Source: Bacteroidia bacterium
GTDB taxonomy: Bacteria > Bacteroidota > Bacteroidia > AKYH767-A > OLB10
DNA: 15,374 nt
Reading direction: 5' to 3'
NCBI GenBank assembly: GCA_025450095.1
Contig: JANWID010000078.1
Span: forward strand, 1-15,374
Made by a program: the position numbers and the translations under genes. Position 1 is the first letter of the stretch; every line of letters begins with the position of its first letter. The notes under the pieces are model-generated. The model saw only the letters and a list, made by a program, of their open reading frames with translations, searched no databases and was not told the origin of the DNA. Below, piece by piece: positions 1 through 8,175 of the stretch.

Positions 1-1778
1 ACCGGAAGCGGATTCACAGTAATTGTAGCAGGCGCAGAGGTATTGGTGCAACCATTCCCATTAGTAAAAGTGTGCGTATAGGTGGTCGTTGTTCCTGTGT
101 ATGGATTCGGTACACTCCAGGTTCCTCCCGCCGGTGTTCCCGAAAGGGTAATTGCAGTTCCGGCACAACCACTCAAATTATTTGCTGTAACTACTGGCAA
201 TGGGTTAACTGTAATTGATGCCGGAAAACTTGTTGAGTTGCAGCCATCAATTGTTGTAACGGTGTATGTATACGAAGTCGATGGTCCTGTATATGGATTC
301 GGAAGACTAAATGAGCCAATGAGCACACCGGGTATGGTGGCTGGTGAACCTGATAAAGTAATCGGAGAGCCGGCGCATCCGCTAACCGGATTTGCAGTAG
401 GTTGATTCGGTGACGACATTATGGTGAGCATAGTAGAGCCTGATGAACCCGTGCAGTTTGCATTGCTTCCAAAAACCGACACTGTCGCCATTGTTGTGGG
501 TACGCCCGGAGGAAATACAATTGTTACCTGTGTCGTTCCCTGACCATTTGTAATAATTCCTCCACTGTTCACACTCCAGGTGTAACTGGTTGCGTTGGGG
601 ATTGGTGTTTCTATAAACACGATTGGAATATTTGCGCAATAAAAAGCAGATCCTGTTTGTGGATTTCCTGCATTACCAACCTGTCCTGAAATTGTCAGGT
701 TAGATCCATTATCACTTCCTGTAACAACCGGATTGGAACTTACCACGCGGATGCGATAACCGCTTCCGGTGAGTGTTCCGGCAGGTATTACACATGGAAT
801 GGTTCCGGCATTGATTGATGATAAAGTTCCAATACTCACTGGGCTTGCGAATGAACCGGTAGCATTTGATAATTGAGCAGTGAATACATTTCCGGCATTG
901 GCAGCACCATTTGTAGTATAACTAACATTTAATGATACACCAGCACAAAAAGTTAATGGGGAAATTGCTGAAGTTGTGATAGTCGTAAATGCAAGAGAAG
1001 TAATGGTGAAATTTGTATTACTCATATCGAAGAAAATATTTCCAACCGCTTCAACTTTAATCCGGGCCTGCGAGGTAGTTACATTTGGAACTACAACACT
1101 TTCTGATCCGTCATTCGGTGTACTTGCTGATATTACAGTAGGAAAAGTGTTACCTCCATCAGTCGACAATGAAATTTTAACATTTGCCGTACTGATAGGT
1201 GAAGCAGTTGTGCCGCTAACATTCCAGGTTACATTCTGATTCGAACCTCCGTTCCATGAAACAGCAGTGTTCGGTGCTGTAACGGCAAAGGCTCCACCGC
1301 TATTAATTACAGTTACTTTTACAGTAGAATCCGGATGTGTAAATCCACCACCACCTACCTGGTTGTCACGCACTGACAACTGGAAGTGTATGGTGCGTGC
1401 CACATTCGGAAGAATTTCCCCAATAGTTGTTGTATTGTTTATGATATCGGAAAGCTTAGGAAATGTTCTCGAAGGGCTGGTTACCGGTATGAATGGCCTA
1501 AAAATAGGAGCACTACCGAGGTTAGCATTCCAGGCTCCTGCAGTACCTAAATCATATTGTTCCCATGAATAGGTAAGGGGATTACCATTGGCATCCGTTG
1601 CACTACCGGTAAGCACAAACGGAGTTGATATTGGAATCGAATAATTAGCTCCCATACTGGTAACTACTGGCGGAGTATTATTTGTACTGGTTGTGACCGG
1701 ACAATTGTTACCACTTCCAGTGGTGCTGAAATTTACAATTTCATCAAAACTCTTTACATGAAAATATGCAATACTGTT
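1..1778 (-). pseudogene. Downstream part of the interrupted secreted metalloprotease (Ig-like and repeat region), cut by the window edge
   Basis: Reading on in the same frame past the TAA at 1779-1781 gives 592 further codons without a stop, to the left edge of the window. The first residues, NSIAYFHVKSFDEIVN, continue the catalytic domain as expected for this protease family. Next come Ig/Fn3-like beta-rich modules (for example NTPPVVTSMGANY, then VSWNGGSNQNVTWNVSG and STDGGNTFPTV). A segment like the cell-surface modules of gliding Bacteroidota follows, and then two tandem ~65-residue repeats. There is no start codon with a convincing signal here and no signal peptide, so this is a detached part of the gene beginning at 2969, not a gene of its own. 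A C-terminal T9SS sorting domain would be expected beyond the window, but this is inference. It would be one intact protein if the stop is a sequencing error. Confidence 0.8.
3..389 (-). repeat. Two tandem ~65-residue Ig-like repeats in the protease C-terminal region
   Basis: In the minus-strand frame two consecutive units (about 195-389 and 3-194) share the same skeleton: SGCAG, then ITLSG, PNPYTG, SYTYT or TYTHT, a GC(N/T) pair, and a closing ATITVNPLP or ASITVNPLP. Each has one Cys near the start and one near the end, probably a disulfide. The second unit ends exactly at the window edge, so more copies may follow outside. Repeats of this style are common in large Bacteroidota surface proteins and are usually taken to be adhesive stalks. 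Confidence 0.75.
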
Positions 1779-2969
1779 TTAAGCAAGATCATCACTACCG
1801 CAAATACCAGCATAGGCCATGATGGTGATTCCGCTTCCGGGTTCATAAGCTGCGGAAGCGGCCCTGTTTCCATTACACGAACTGGTTACACTGTTGAAAG
1901 TATGATTGCCTCCGAACTGGTGACCCATTTCATGAGCTACATAGTCGATATCAAAGGGATCACCAACCGGGTTGGCGGAACCTGTCACTCCATTCGCCTT
2001 GCTTGATCCACACACCACACCAAGTCCTGCAATACCCCCGCCTCCTGTACTGAATACATGGCCGATATCATAGTTAGCTGAACCAATCACACTATTACAG
2101 GTTGAAACATTCTGGCTTAGCATGGTGCTACCGTTTCCATTTGTATATGGATCAGTAGAAGAATTCGTATATATTAATAAATTATTATTTGCTACCATGA
2201 TCATCCGGATAGCAACTTCCGTTTCATATACACCATTGACCCTGTTCATTGTAGTAGTCATGCCTGCCAATGCACCCGGAACCGTTCCACCTTTCGTAGC
2301 AGCGTATTCACCGGTGCAGGCAAGTGCAAGCCGGTATGTGCGCAGTTGTGCGCCTGAGGTTTTTTGTACAGCACCTGCAGGTGGTATAATATCCATCAAT
2401 GAAGAGGTTTCTTCTGCTTCACAAACAAATCCAGTAGTACGTTGCAGATCACTTTTGTAATAGCATATATACTCATCCGTTGTTTGTGAACTGTATGGAT
2501 CAATAAAAACCTGCTTACCTGGTGAAAGAACCATCGCATGAAATCCAAGTGGTGTCAGGTCAAGCCTGATGGTCGCAGAAGGATCATCTATACCCTGGCC
2601 GGCATAAGTTTTTATTTCAGGAAATTTAGCAGCAAGTTCAGGACTCATTACAGGAACTTTATAGATCCTGAATGAAGCAGATGTACCATCGGGCATAGGC
2701 ATTTCAAAAATTACAGTGCTCGTTTGTTTTACCGAAGGAGTTTCATCTGGAGCTTTGACCAACATTTCCTGCATGGAACTTTTGTCGATGCCGAGTGTGC
2801 GATATTTTTTAGGAATGATAAATCGTTCTCCCTTTACGGAAAATGATGATTCCGAAATATCACTCAGGGGTTTCCGTTCTGAACTTTGCGCTTTTAACTG
2901 AAAACTGTTGAAGGCAAATAAAATCACGAAACCAATCGATAGTTGATTCCTAAAATTAAGTTGAAGCAT
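1779..2969 (-). CDS. Secreted reprolysin-like (M12B-type) zinc metalloprotease, N-terminal and catalytic part, ended by a premature stop
   Basis: This is an exported zinc-dependent endopeptidase. From ATG 2969, residues 1-28 form a signal peptide (hydrophobic IGFVILFAF core, end near LKAQ). Residues about 29-205 look like a propeptide, with the family-typical run GIDDPSATIRLDLTPLGFHAMV. The catalytic domain starts near residue 209 (LRTYRLALACTGEYA). It holds the zinc site HEMGHQFGGNH (346-356: three His ligands and Glu347) and a Met-turn at IMAYAG (Met384). The frame also opens upstream at TTG 3005, but a -33/-7 promoter lies at 3007-3038, so ATG 2969 is the likely start. The TAA at 1779-1781 stands where relatives continue, and the frame resumes directly after it (GSDDLA-stop-NSIAYFHVKSFDE). 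A CAA (Gln) to TAA change is the simplest explanation. The product as read would have an almost complete protease domain but no downstream modules. Confidence 0.85.
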   Translation of the reverse strand: MLQLNFRNQLSIGFVILFAFNSFQLKAQSSERKPLSDISESSFSVKGERFIIPKKYRTLGIDKSSMQEMLVKAPDETPSVKQTSTVIFEMPMPDGTSASFRIYKVPVMSPELAAKFPEIKTYAGQGIDDPSATIRLDLTPLGFHAMVLSPGKQVFIDPYSSQTTDEYICYYKSDLQRTTGFVCEAEETSSLMDIIPPAGAVQKTSGAQLRTYRLALACTGEYAATKGGTVPGALAGMTTTMNRVNGVYETEVAIRMIMVANNNLLIYTNSSTDPYTNGNGSTMLSQNVSTCNSVIGSANYDIGHVFSTGGGGIAGLGVVCGSSKANGVTGSANPVGDPFDIDYVAHEMGHQFGGNHTFNSVTSSCNGNRAASAAYEPGSGITIMAYAGICGSDDLA

Positions 2970-3006
2970 CGTGTAAAGGATTAAGGGGGTGGAATTGAGT
3001 TTCAAT

Positions 3007-3038
3007 CAAATTTAAGGCTTATTTGCATGCTGTTCAAT
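3007..3038 (-). promoter_or_regulatory. Bacteroidota-type promoter of the metalloprotease gene
   Basis: On the minus strand a perfect -7 box TAAATTTG (3014-3007, consensus TAnnTTTG) is preceded by exactly 20 bases and then ATTG (3038-3035), close to the TTTG -33 box. Transcription would start near position 3000, leaving a leader of about 30 nt before ATG 2969. This argues against translation from the upstream TTG at 3005, which lies between the -7 box and the likely start site. Confidence 0.6.
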
Positions 3039-3103
3039 GCTTATATCTTAGATTTATCAAACTGATGTTTGAAACTAAGGGGAGCTAGATTTTAGAATCA
3101 TTA

Positions 3104-3138
3104 AATCACAAACAATTATAAATCAAACAATTGTGATT
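3104..3138. other. AT-rich inverted repeat between sufS and the protease gene
   Basis: An 8-bp perfect inverted repeat, AATCACAA (3104-3111) and TTGTGATT (3131-3138), is separated by 19 bases. It lies about 35 bases past the sufS stop and about 65 bases upstream of the protease -33 box. No T-run follows it, so it is not a classic terminator on either strand. It could be an operator or a mild transcript-end hairpin, and the function is unknown. Confidence 0.35.
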
Positions 3139-3149
3139 AACAATGAAAA

Positions 3150-3169
3150 TTAAAAAATTCTCCGGAATT
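3150..3169 (-). terminator. Weak candidate terminator of the suf operon
   Basis: Three bases after the sufS TAA (3175-3173), the minus strand reads AATTC-CGGA-GAATT (3169-3156) and then TTTTAATTTT. That is a 5-bp stem with a tetraloop followed by a broken T-run. The position is right for ending the suf transcript, but the stem is short and AT-rich, so efficiency is doubtful. Confidence 0.35.
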
Positions 3170-3172
3170 GAA

Positions 3173-4441
3173 TTATCTGCGACGCAGTAATTCAATAGCT
3201 TTCTTTACACCCGCTGCCAACCTGTCAATCTCTTCAAAAGTGTTATAAAACATAAAAGAGGCACGGATGGTACCGGGAATTCCCAAACGGAACATAACCG
3301 GCTCCGTGCAATGGTGACCTGTACGGACAGCAATGCCGAGGGTGTCGAGAAACATACCCGCATCCAGTGCATTCACTCCATCAATAACGAACGATACAAC
3401 AGAAGCTTTTTCTTCTGCAGTGCCAATTAACCTCACACCTTCGATTTTTAAAAGCTCCGAAGATGCATAACGCATCAACTTCTGTTCGTGCTGCAACGCA
3501 CCATTTCGATCAAGAGATGTGATATAGTCAATTGCGGATCCCAATCCTATTACTCCTTCAATATGCGGAGTGCCGGCTTCAAACTTAAAAGGTACTTCGT
3601 TGTAAGTTGTTTTTTCAAAGCTTACCGAACGGATCATTTCTCCTCCGCCCTGGTAAGGAGGCATTTTTTCCAAAAGATCTGATTTACCGTACAGGCAACC
3701 GATACCGGTAGGGCCAAACATTTTGTGCCCTGAAAAAGCAAGGAAGTCACAATCCAGCTCCTGAACATCTAACGGTTGATGCGCGGCTGCCTGTGCAGCG
3801 TCCAGTAAAACAGGAATGCCATTTTTGTGAGCAGCATCAATAATTTTTTTTACCGGGTTGATAGTGCCAAGCGAATTCGAGGTATGAACTATCGAAACGA
3901 ATTTAGTACGATCACTAAGCAACCTGTAAAATTCATCAAGGATCAATTCGCCATTGTCGGTCATTGGGATAACCCTTAGCAATGCTCCCTTTTCTTCACA
4001 TAAAATTTGCCAGGGCACAATGATGCTATGATGTTCCATAGCGGAAATTATTACCTCATCATTTTTACCGATGAATTTCCTCCCATAGGATGCCGCTACC
4101 AGGTTAATGGATTCAGTTGCGCCACGGGTAAAGATTATTTCTTTTTCGGAAGCTGCATTTATAAACTTCTGTACTTTCAGTCGTGTTTCATCATAAGCTG
4201 CAGAGGCTTTCTGACTTAAAAAGTGAACTCCCCGGTGAATATTGGCATTGTAGTGTAAATAATATTCATTCAGGGTATTAATAACGCTGACTGGCTTTTG
4301 TGAAGTAGCTGCGTTATCAAAATACACTAACGGTTTTCCATAAACTATTTCAGAAAGAATTGGAAAATCATTCCGGGCAGCCTGCACATCGAATTCACCA
4401 GCTACTTTGTTACCCGGGTACATTTTGACTTCAGAGTCCAT
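3173..4441 (-). CDS. sufS: SufS cysteine desulfurase (PLP-dependent)
   Basis: SufS takes sulfur from L-cysteine, giving alanine and an enzyme persulfide that feeds the SufBCD scaffold in the cytoplasm. Counting from ATG 4441, the PLP-binding lysine is Lys240 in SGHKMFGPTG, the catalytic cysteine is Cys378 in RTGHHCTEP, and the cofactor-contacting residues fall in MEHHS (137-138) and LLDAAQ (Asp214, Gln217). The RTGHHC context and the short loop mark a group II (SufS) enzyme, not IscS. The 422-residue length is normal or slightly long. The frame opens at TTG 4459, but ATG 4441 (overlapping the sufD end by 11 bp) or ATG 4423 (7 bases after the sufD TGA) is more likely. Such coupling fits translational linkage to sufD. 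It is the last gene of the operon, and no sufE, its usual sulfur-transfer partner, follows in the window. Confidence 0.95.
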   Translation of the reverse strand: MDSEVKMYPGNKVAGEFDVQAARNDFPILSEIVYGKPLVYFDNAATSQKPVSVINTLNEYYLHYNANIHRGVHFLSQKASAAYDETRLKVQKFINAASEKEIIFTRGATESINLVAASYGRKFIGKNDEVIISAMEHHSIIVPWQILCEEKGALLRVIPMTDNGELILDEFYRLLSDRTKFVSIVHTSNSLGTINPVKKIIDAAHKNGIPVLLDAAQAAAHQPLDVQELDCDFLAFSGHKMFGPTGIGCLYGKSDLLEKMPPYQGGGEMIRSVSFEKTTYNEVPFKFEAGTPHIEGVIGLGSAIDYITSLDRNGALQHEQKLMRYASSELLKIEGVRLIGTAEEKASVVSFVIDGVNALDAGMFLDTLGIAVRTGHHCTEPVMFRLGIPGTIRASFMFYNTFEEIDRLAAGVKKAIELLRRR

Positions 4442-5717
4442 TATTGTGCAGTTTTTCAACTGCCAGGTTCAATAGATTTTCGCGAAGGATTTCTTCCTTA
4501 ATATTATTCAGCACATCGCCTGCAAACGCGATGTTGAGCATGGTCCGTGCGTTCATTTCGCCAATACCACGTGATCTCAGATAGAATAATGCTTCGTCAT
4601 CCATCTGGCCGGTTGTTGCGCCGTGGGTGCATTTAACATCATCCGCAAAAATTTCGAGCTGGGGCTTGGTGTTCACCTGTGCATGATCAGAAAGCAGGAT
4701 ATTTTTGTTCGACTGGTAAGCATTTGTTTTCTGGGCATCTTTCCTGACAAATATTTTTCCATTGAAAACACCTGCACCATGTCCGCCGATAAGTCCCTTG
4801 TATAATTCATGGCTCATACAATGCGGCATGGCATGATCCACAAGAGTATGATTATCGACTATTTGGTGGTCATCGAGAATATAAAGCCCATACAAATGCG
4901 ATGTGCAATTTACATCGCGGAGGAGAATGTGAAGGTTATTCCTAACTAAGGCGCCTGACAAAGTAATAGTAACACCATCAAAAAGACTGTTTTTTTCCTG
5001 GATTACCTGGGTAAAATTTACCTGTGAAGTTTGCCCTGATTCCAGCTGTGCTTTTACAAGTTCCAGTCCTGCGCCTTCTTTAATCAGTATTTCATTCACA
5101 CAATTGGTAAAGCCGGTAGCGGTATTATTTGTACTGTGGTAGCTTTCTACAAAAGTTGTCTTTGAATTTTTTTCAGCAATGATCAGATTGCGAACTGTTG
5201 AAACATCACCCTGGCCGGTGTGGCTGTTGAAATGCATAAAATGAACCGGTATATCCGAAACCTGATTGCCGGTGATATGAATGAAAATTCCATCATTCAT
5301 GAAAGATGTATTCAGCGCCACAAACGTTTCATTATGATATGTAGCGATTTTACCGAGATATTCCTTAACAGCTGTTTCAGAAGAAGCGGCTGCAAGGTTT
5401 TTTATCAGAATGCTTTCGTTACGTATTGCGTCGGATAACTCTGGTCGGAAAATACCGTTTTCAAAAACAACCACTATTACATCCTTACCAGCTATCCGGT
5501 TATTTTCCACCATTTCCTTTGTTACGGAACCATTTTCCTTAACGGAAAATTTCAACTCCTGCCCGGTGATCTTTTTCAGGTTGGTGTATTTCCATTCTTC
5601 ATGTTTCAATGTTGGAAAGCCCAGTCGCGTGAAAGTCTCAAACGCTTCTGATTTTTCGTTTTTCAGAAGCGATGAATCTTTAACCTGGTTGTTGAAATCG
5701 GATATTATATTTTGCAT
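4431..5717 (-). CDS. sufD: SufD, Fe-S cluster assembly scaffold subunit
   Basis: SufD pairs with SufB on the SufC ATPase dimer to form the SufBC2D scaffold on which clusters are assembled. The 428-residue protein has the expected helical N-terminus (FPTLKHEEWKYTNL, the family's conserved HEEWRYT-type motif). A long beta-helix core follows, and then the C-terminal signature VKCTHGATTGQMDDEALFYLRSRG (quoted here as two joined parts: KCTHGATTG at 362-370 and DDEALFYLRSRG after it). Cys363 and His365 match the positions of the functional Cys and His at the SufB-SufD interface in the E. coli protein. It starts at ATG 5717 directly after a 12-bp tandem repeat array and overlaps sufS at its end. Nothing suggests loss of function. 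Confidence 0.95.
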   Translation of the reverse strand: MQNIISDFNNQVKDSSLLKNEKSEAFETFTRLGFPTLKHEEWKYTNLKKITGQELKFSVKENGSVTKEMVENNRIAGKDVIVVVFENGIFRPELSDAIRNESILIKNLAAASSETAVKEYLGKIATYHNETFVALNTSFMNDGIFIHITGNQVSDIPVHFMHFNSHTGQGDVSTVRNLIIAEKNSKTTFVESYHSTNNTATGFTNCVNEILIKEGAGLELVKAQLESGQTSQVNFTQVIQEKNSLFDGVTITLSGALVRNNLHILLRDVNCTSHLYGLYILDDHQIVDNHTLVDHAMPHCMSHELYKGLIGGHGAGVFNGKIFVRKDAQKTNAYQSNKNILLSDHAQVNTKPQLEIFADDVKCTHGATTGQMDDEALFYLRSRGIGEMNARTMLNIAFAGDVLNNIKEEILRENLLNLAVEKLHNNGL

Positions 5718-5812
5718 TAATTCAATAGTAGATTCAGTAGGGGATTCGATAGTTAATTCAATAGGGGATTCAATAGTTATTTTAGTAGGGGGGCAATAGT
5801 TAATTCAATTGA
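5718..5812. repeat. Eight-copy 12-bp degenerate tandem array filling the sufC-sufD gap
   Basis: Read on the plus strand from 5718, the gap divides into 12-mers: TAATTCAATAGT, AGATTCAGTAGG, GGATTCGATAGT, TAATTCAATAGG, GGATTCAATAGT, TATTTTAGTAGG, an 11-mer GGGGCAATAGT, and TAATTCAATTGA. The consensus is about KRATTCAATAGK. Copy 1 touches the sufD ATG, so the array forms the whole leader of sufD in the operon transcript. Short ACTCGTC direct repeats (5824-5837) continue toward the sufC end. The copies show no dyad symmetry and no spacers, so this is a minisatellite-like array and not a CRISPR. Confidence 0.85.
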
Positions 5813-5835
5813 TTTTTCATACAACTCGTCACTCG

Positions 5836-6597
5836 TCATCCATTACTCGATACTAATTCATCCTTGATCCAGTCGTAACCTTTTTCTTCAAGTTCGAGAG
5901 CCAGTTCTTTGCCACCTGATTTTACGATCTTGCCTCTATAAAGTACATGAACGAAATCGGGAACAATATATTCAAGTAAGCGTTGATAGTGCGTGATCAC
6001 AACAAAGGACCGTTTCCCATCTCGCAAAGCATTCACGCCATTCGAAACAATCCGCAGCGCATCGATATCGAGACCGGAATCAGTTTCATCCATTATTGCA
6101 AGCTTTGGTTCCAGCATAGCCATCTGGAAAATTTCATTACGTTTCTTTTCACCGCCACTAAAACCTTCGTTAACAGAACGAGTGGTCATTTGCTTATCCA
6201 TTTCCACCAGCTTCATTTTTTCCTTCATCATTACCAGGAAATCTTTTGAATCGAGAGGCTGCAGACCTTTTGATTTGCGAACTTCATTCACTGCGGTTTT
6301 CAGAAAATTAGCATTGCTCACACCCGGTATTTCTACAGGATACTGAAATGCCAGGAAAATTCCTGCTCTTGCACGATCTTCTGGTGACATCTCCAGAAGA
6401 TCTTCTCCTTCATAGGAAACCGAGCCGCTTGTTATTTCATAATCTTCTCTTCCTGCAAGCACAGAAGCCAAAGTGCTTTTGCCGGATCCATTGGGACCCA
6501 TTATGGCATGCACTTCACCGGGATTAACATTTAATGAAAGGCCGGTGAGGATTTCTTTGTCTTCGACTCGAGCTTTGAGATCTTTTATTGTTAGCAT
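5836..6597 (-). CDS. sufC: SufC, ABC-type ATPase of the SufBCD complex
   Basis: SufC is the cytosolic ATPase that powers conformational change of the SufB-SufD scaffold during cluster assembly. It is ABC-like but not a transporter: no membrane segment occurs here or nearby. Visible motifs are Walker A GPNGSGKS (34-41), Q-loop Gln85 in FLAFQYP, the SufC-type signature FSGGEKKR (146-153), Walker B LAIMDE with catalytic Glu171, D-loop SGLD, and the H-loop His203 in ITHYQR. The 253-residue length is typical. The last residues LVSSNG and the TGA stop lie in a small ACTCG repeat zone that leads into the 12-bp array, so the extreme C-terminus may be a recent addition. The start at ATG 6597 fits the N-terminus of relatives (MLTIKDLKA). 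Confidence 0.96.
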   Translation of the reverse strand: MLTIKDLKARVEDKEILTGLSLNVNPGEVHAIMGPNGSGKSTLASVLAGREDYEITSGSVSYEGEDLLEMSPEDRARAGIFLAFQYPVEIPGVSNANFLKTAVNEVRKSKGLQPLDSKDFLVMMKEKMKLVEMDKQMTTRSVNEGFSGGEKKRNEIFQMAMLEPKLAIMDETDSGLDIDALRIVSNGVNALRDGKRSFVVITHYQRLLEYIVPDFVHVLYRGKIVKSGGKELALELEEKGYDWIKDELVSSNG

Positions 6598-6623
6598 ATA
6601 GCTTTTTGGTTATCCTTTTAGGT

Positions 6624-6642
6624 GGGACGTCCCATGGGACGT
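6624..6642. repeat. Palindromic GGGACGT motif pair in the sufB-sufC gap
   Basis: The sequence ACGTCCCATGGGACGT (6627-6642) is a perfect 16-bp palindrome. It overlaps a second perfect palindrome, GGGACGTCCC (6624-6633). The unit GGGACGT thus occurs twice in direct orientation 12 bp apart, and once inverted. In the sufB-sufC message it can fold into a GC-rich 8-bp stem, though a perfect palindrome leaves little room for a loop. It could act in mRNA processing or stability, as a protein site, or as a dispersed repeat remnant. Confidence 0.6.
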
Positions 6643-6666
6643 ACTTGCTTTACGTTTTATATGGAA

Positions 6667-6680
6667 CTTTCTATAGAAAG
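6667..6680. repeat. CTTTCTATAGAAAG palindrome just after the sufB stop
   Basis: A perfect 14-bp palindrome begins two bases beyond the sufB TAA (6684-6682). No T-run follows on the minus strand, so it does not look like a full terminator. With the GGGACGT palindrome 25 bases further on, it makes the 84-base sufB-sufC spacer unusually structured. A role in setting the ratio of SufB to SufC message is possible but only inferred. Confidence 0.5.
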
Positions 6681-6681
6681 C

Positions 6682-8127
6682 TTACCCGACACTTCCTTCC
6701 AGGCTTATTGCAAGAAGCTTCTGCGCTTCAACAGCAAACTCCATCGGCAGCTGATTAAATACTTCTTTACAATAACCGTTTACGATCAATCCCACTGCAT
6801 CTTCCGTTGAGATCCCTCTCTGATTGCAATAAAAAATCTGATCTTCGCCGACTTTCGAAGTGGTTGCTTCGTGTTCAACGCGTGCGGTTTTGTTATTGAT
6901 CTCCAGGTAAGGAAACGTATGTGCCCCGCATTTATCTCCAAGCAACAATGAATCACACTGTGAAAAATTACGGGCATTGGTAGCATTCTTATTAACTTTC
7001 ACCAGTCCGCGGAAACTGTTATTGCTGAATCCGCCACTGATCCCTTTCGAAACAATCGTGCTTTTTGAATTTTTCCCGATGTGGATCATCTTGGTTCCGG
7101 TATCCGCTTGTTGTTTGTTGTTGGTAACTGCAACAGAATAAAATTCACCGATGGAATTATCGCCTTTGAGAATTACACTCGGATATTTCCAGGTGATGGC
7201 AGAACCGGTTTCAACCTGTGTCCACGAAATTTTGGAATAGTCACCAAGGCAGATACCACGTTTCGTTACGAAATTATAAATGCCACCTTTTCCTTCCTTG
7301 TCGCCAGGATACCAGTTTTGAACAGTTGAATATTTTACCTGTGCTCCTTTATGCGAAACAATTTCCACGACAGCTGCATGCAACTGGTTTTCGTCACGCA
7401 TGGGTGCAGTGCAACCTTCAAGATAGCTTACAAACGCATCATCTTCAGCAATAATCAGAGTTCGCTCAAACTGTCCTGTTCCGGCTGAATTAATTCTGAA
7501 GTAAGTTGACAGTTCCATCGGACAACGTACACCTTTCGGTATGAAACAAAACGAACCGTCACTAAATACTGCGCTGTTTAGTGCAGCGTAAAAATTATCG
7601 GTAGGAGGTACAACAGATCCCAGGTATTTTTTAATAAGCTCCGGGTGTTCTTTTACCGCTTCACTAAAGGATGAAAATATTATTCCCAGTTCCGCGAGCG
7701 ATTCACGAAACGTTGTTTTTACGGAGACGCTATCAATAACTGCATCTACGGCAACATTCGCCAAACGCTTTTGTTCTTCCAGTGAAATGCCAAGCTTATC
7801 GAAAGTATTCTTGATTTCAGGATCAAGCTCATCGAGACTGTTCAGTGTTTTTTTTGGCTTTGGCGCAGAATAGTAAATAATATCCTGGAAATTTATCTGG
7901 GGATAATTTACGTTGGGCCATTTGGGCTCGGTCATGGTTAACCAATGACGAAAAGCTTTCAGCCGCCATTCCAGCATCCATTCCGGTTCCTCTTTCTTAT
8001 TTGAAATGAAACGGATTATATCTTCATTCAGTCCTTTGGGAGCATTGTCCGATTCTATGTCAGAAACAAACCCCCATTTATATTCCGTTGAAGTAACCTC
8101 GTCCAGTAATTTCTGATCGTCAGACAT
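6682..8127 (-). CDS. sufB: SufB, Fe-S cluster scaffold protein
   Basis: SufB is the scaffold subunit that receives persulfide sulfur from the SufS (usually SufS-SufE) side and holds the nascent cluster in the SufBC2D complex. The 481-residue protein has a typical N-terminal region ([11 protein letters not shown], then [16 protein letters not shown]). The beta-helix core contains [22 protein letters not shown] (the FIPKGVRCP segment is a family hallmark), and the C-terminal signature includes [13 protein letters not shown] and VEHEATTSK. Cys400 corresponds to the essential Cys405 of the E. coli protein, and Glu418-His419 are the neighbouring conserved pair. It starts at ATG 8127, 48 bases after sufA. 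It is longer than its paralogue SufD and clearly distinct from it by the C-terminal motif. Confidence 0.96.
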   Translation of the reverse strand: MSDDQKLLDEVTSTEYKWGFVSDIESDNAPKGLNEDIIRFISNKKEEPEWMLEWRLKAFRHWLTMTEPKWPNVNYPQINFQDIIYYSAPKPKKTLNSLDELDPEIKNTFDKLGISLEEQKRLANVAVDAVIDSVSVKTTFRESLAELGIIFSSFSEAVKEHPELIKKYLGSVVPPTDNFYAALNSAVFSDGSFCFIPKGVRCPMELSTYFRINSAGTGQFERTLIIAEDDAFVSYLEGCTAPMRDENQLHAAVVEIVSHKGAQVKYSTVQNWYPGDKEGKGGIYNFVTKRGICLGDYSKISWTQVETGSAITWKYPSVILKGDNSIGEFYSVAVTNNKQQADTGTKMIHIGKNSKSTIVSKGISGGFSNNSFRGLVKVNKNATNARNFSQCDSLLLGDKCGAHTFPYLEINNKTARVEHEATTSKVGEDQIFYCNQRGISTEDAVGLIVNGYCKEVFNQLPMEFAVEAQKLLAISLEGSVG

Positions 8128-8175
8128 CTATTTTTATTTAGACTGATTCAATGTAATGCGCTAAAAAAATACCGG

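Noticed and set aside
82..405. Plus-strand open frame opposite the protease repeat region
   Set aside because: It lies antisense to the well-supported protein frame; its valine- and proline-rich content mirrors the Thr/Asn/Gly-rich codons of the real strand, and no start signal is seen.
4442..4459. TTG start at 4459 for sufS, giving six extra residues
   Set aside because: ATG codons at 4441 and 4423 are better placed relative to the sufD end, and family members start close to the later ATGs.
5410..5799. 129-codon plus-strand open frame running into the 12-bp array
   Set aside because: Most of it is the shadow of sufD. Its tail (repeated VGDSI-like units) is simply the translation of the tandem array.
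5718..5812. Short regular repeats that might be a CRISPR array
   Set aside because: Units are 12 bp, contiguous and degenerate, with no unique spacers and no cas genes nearby. It is a tandem minisatellite.
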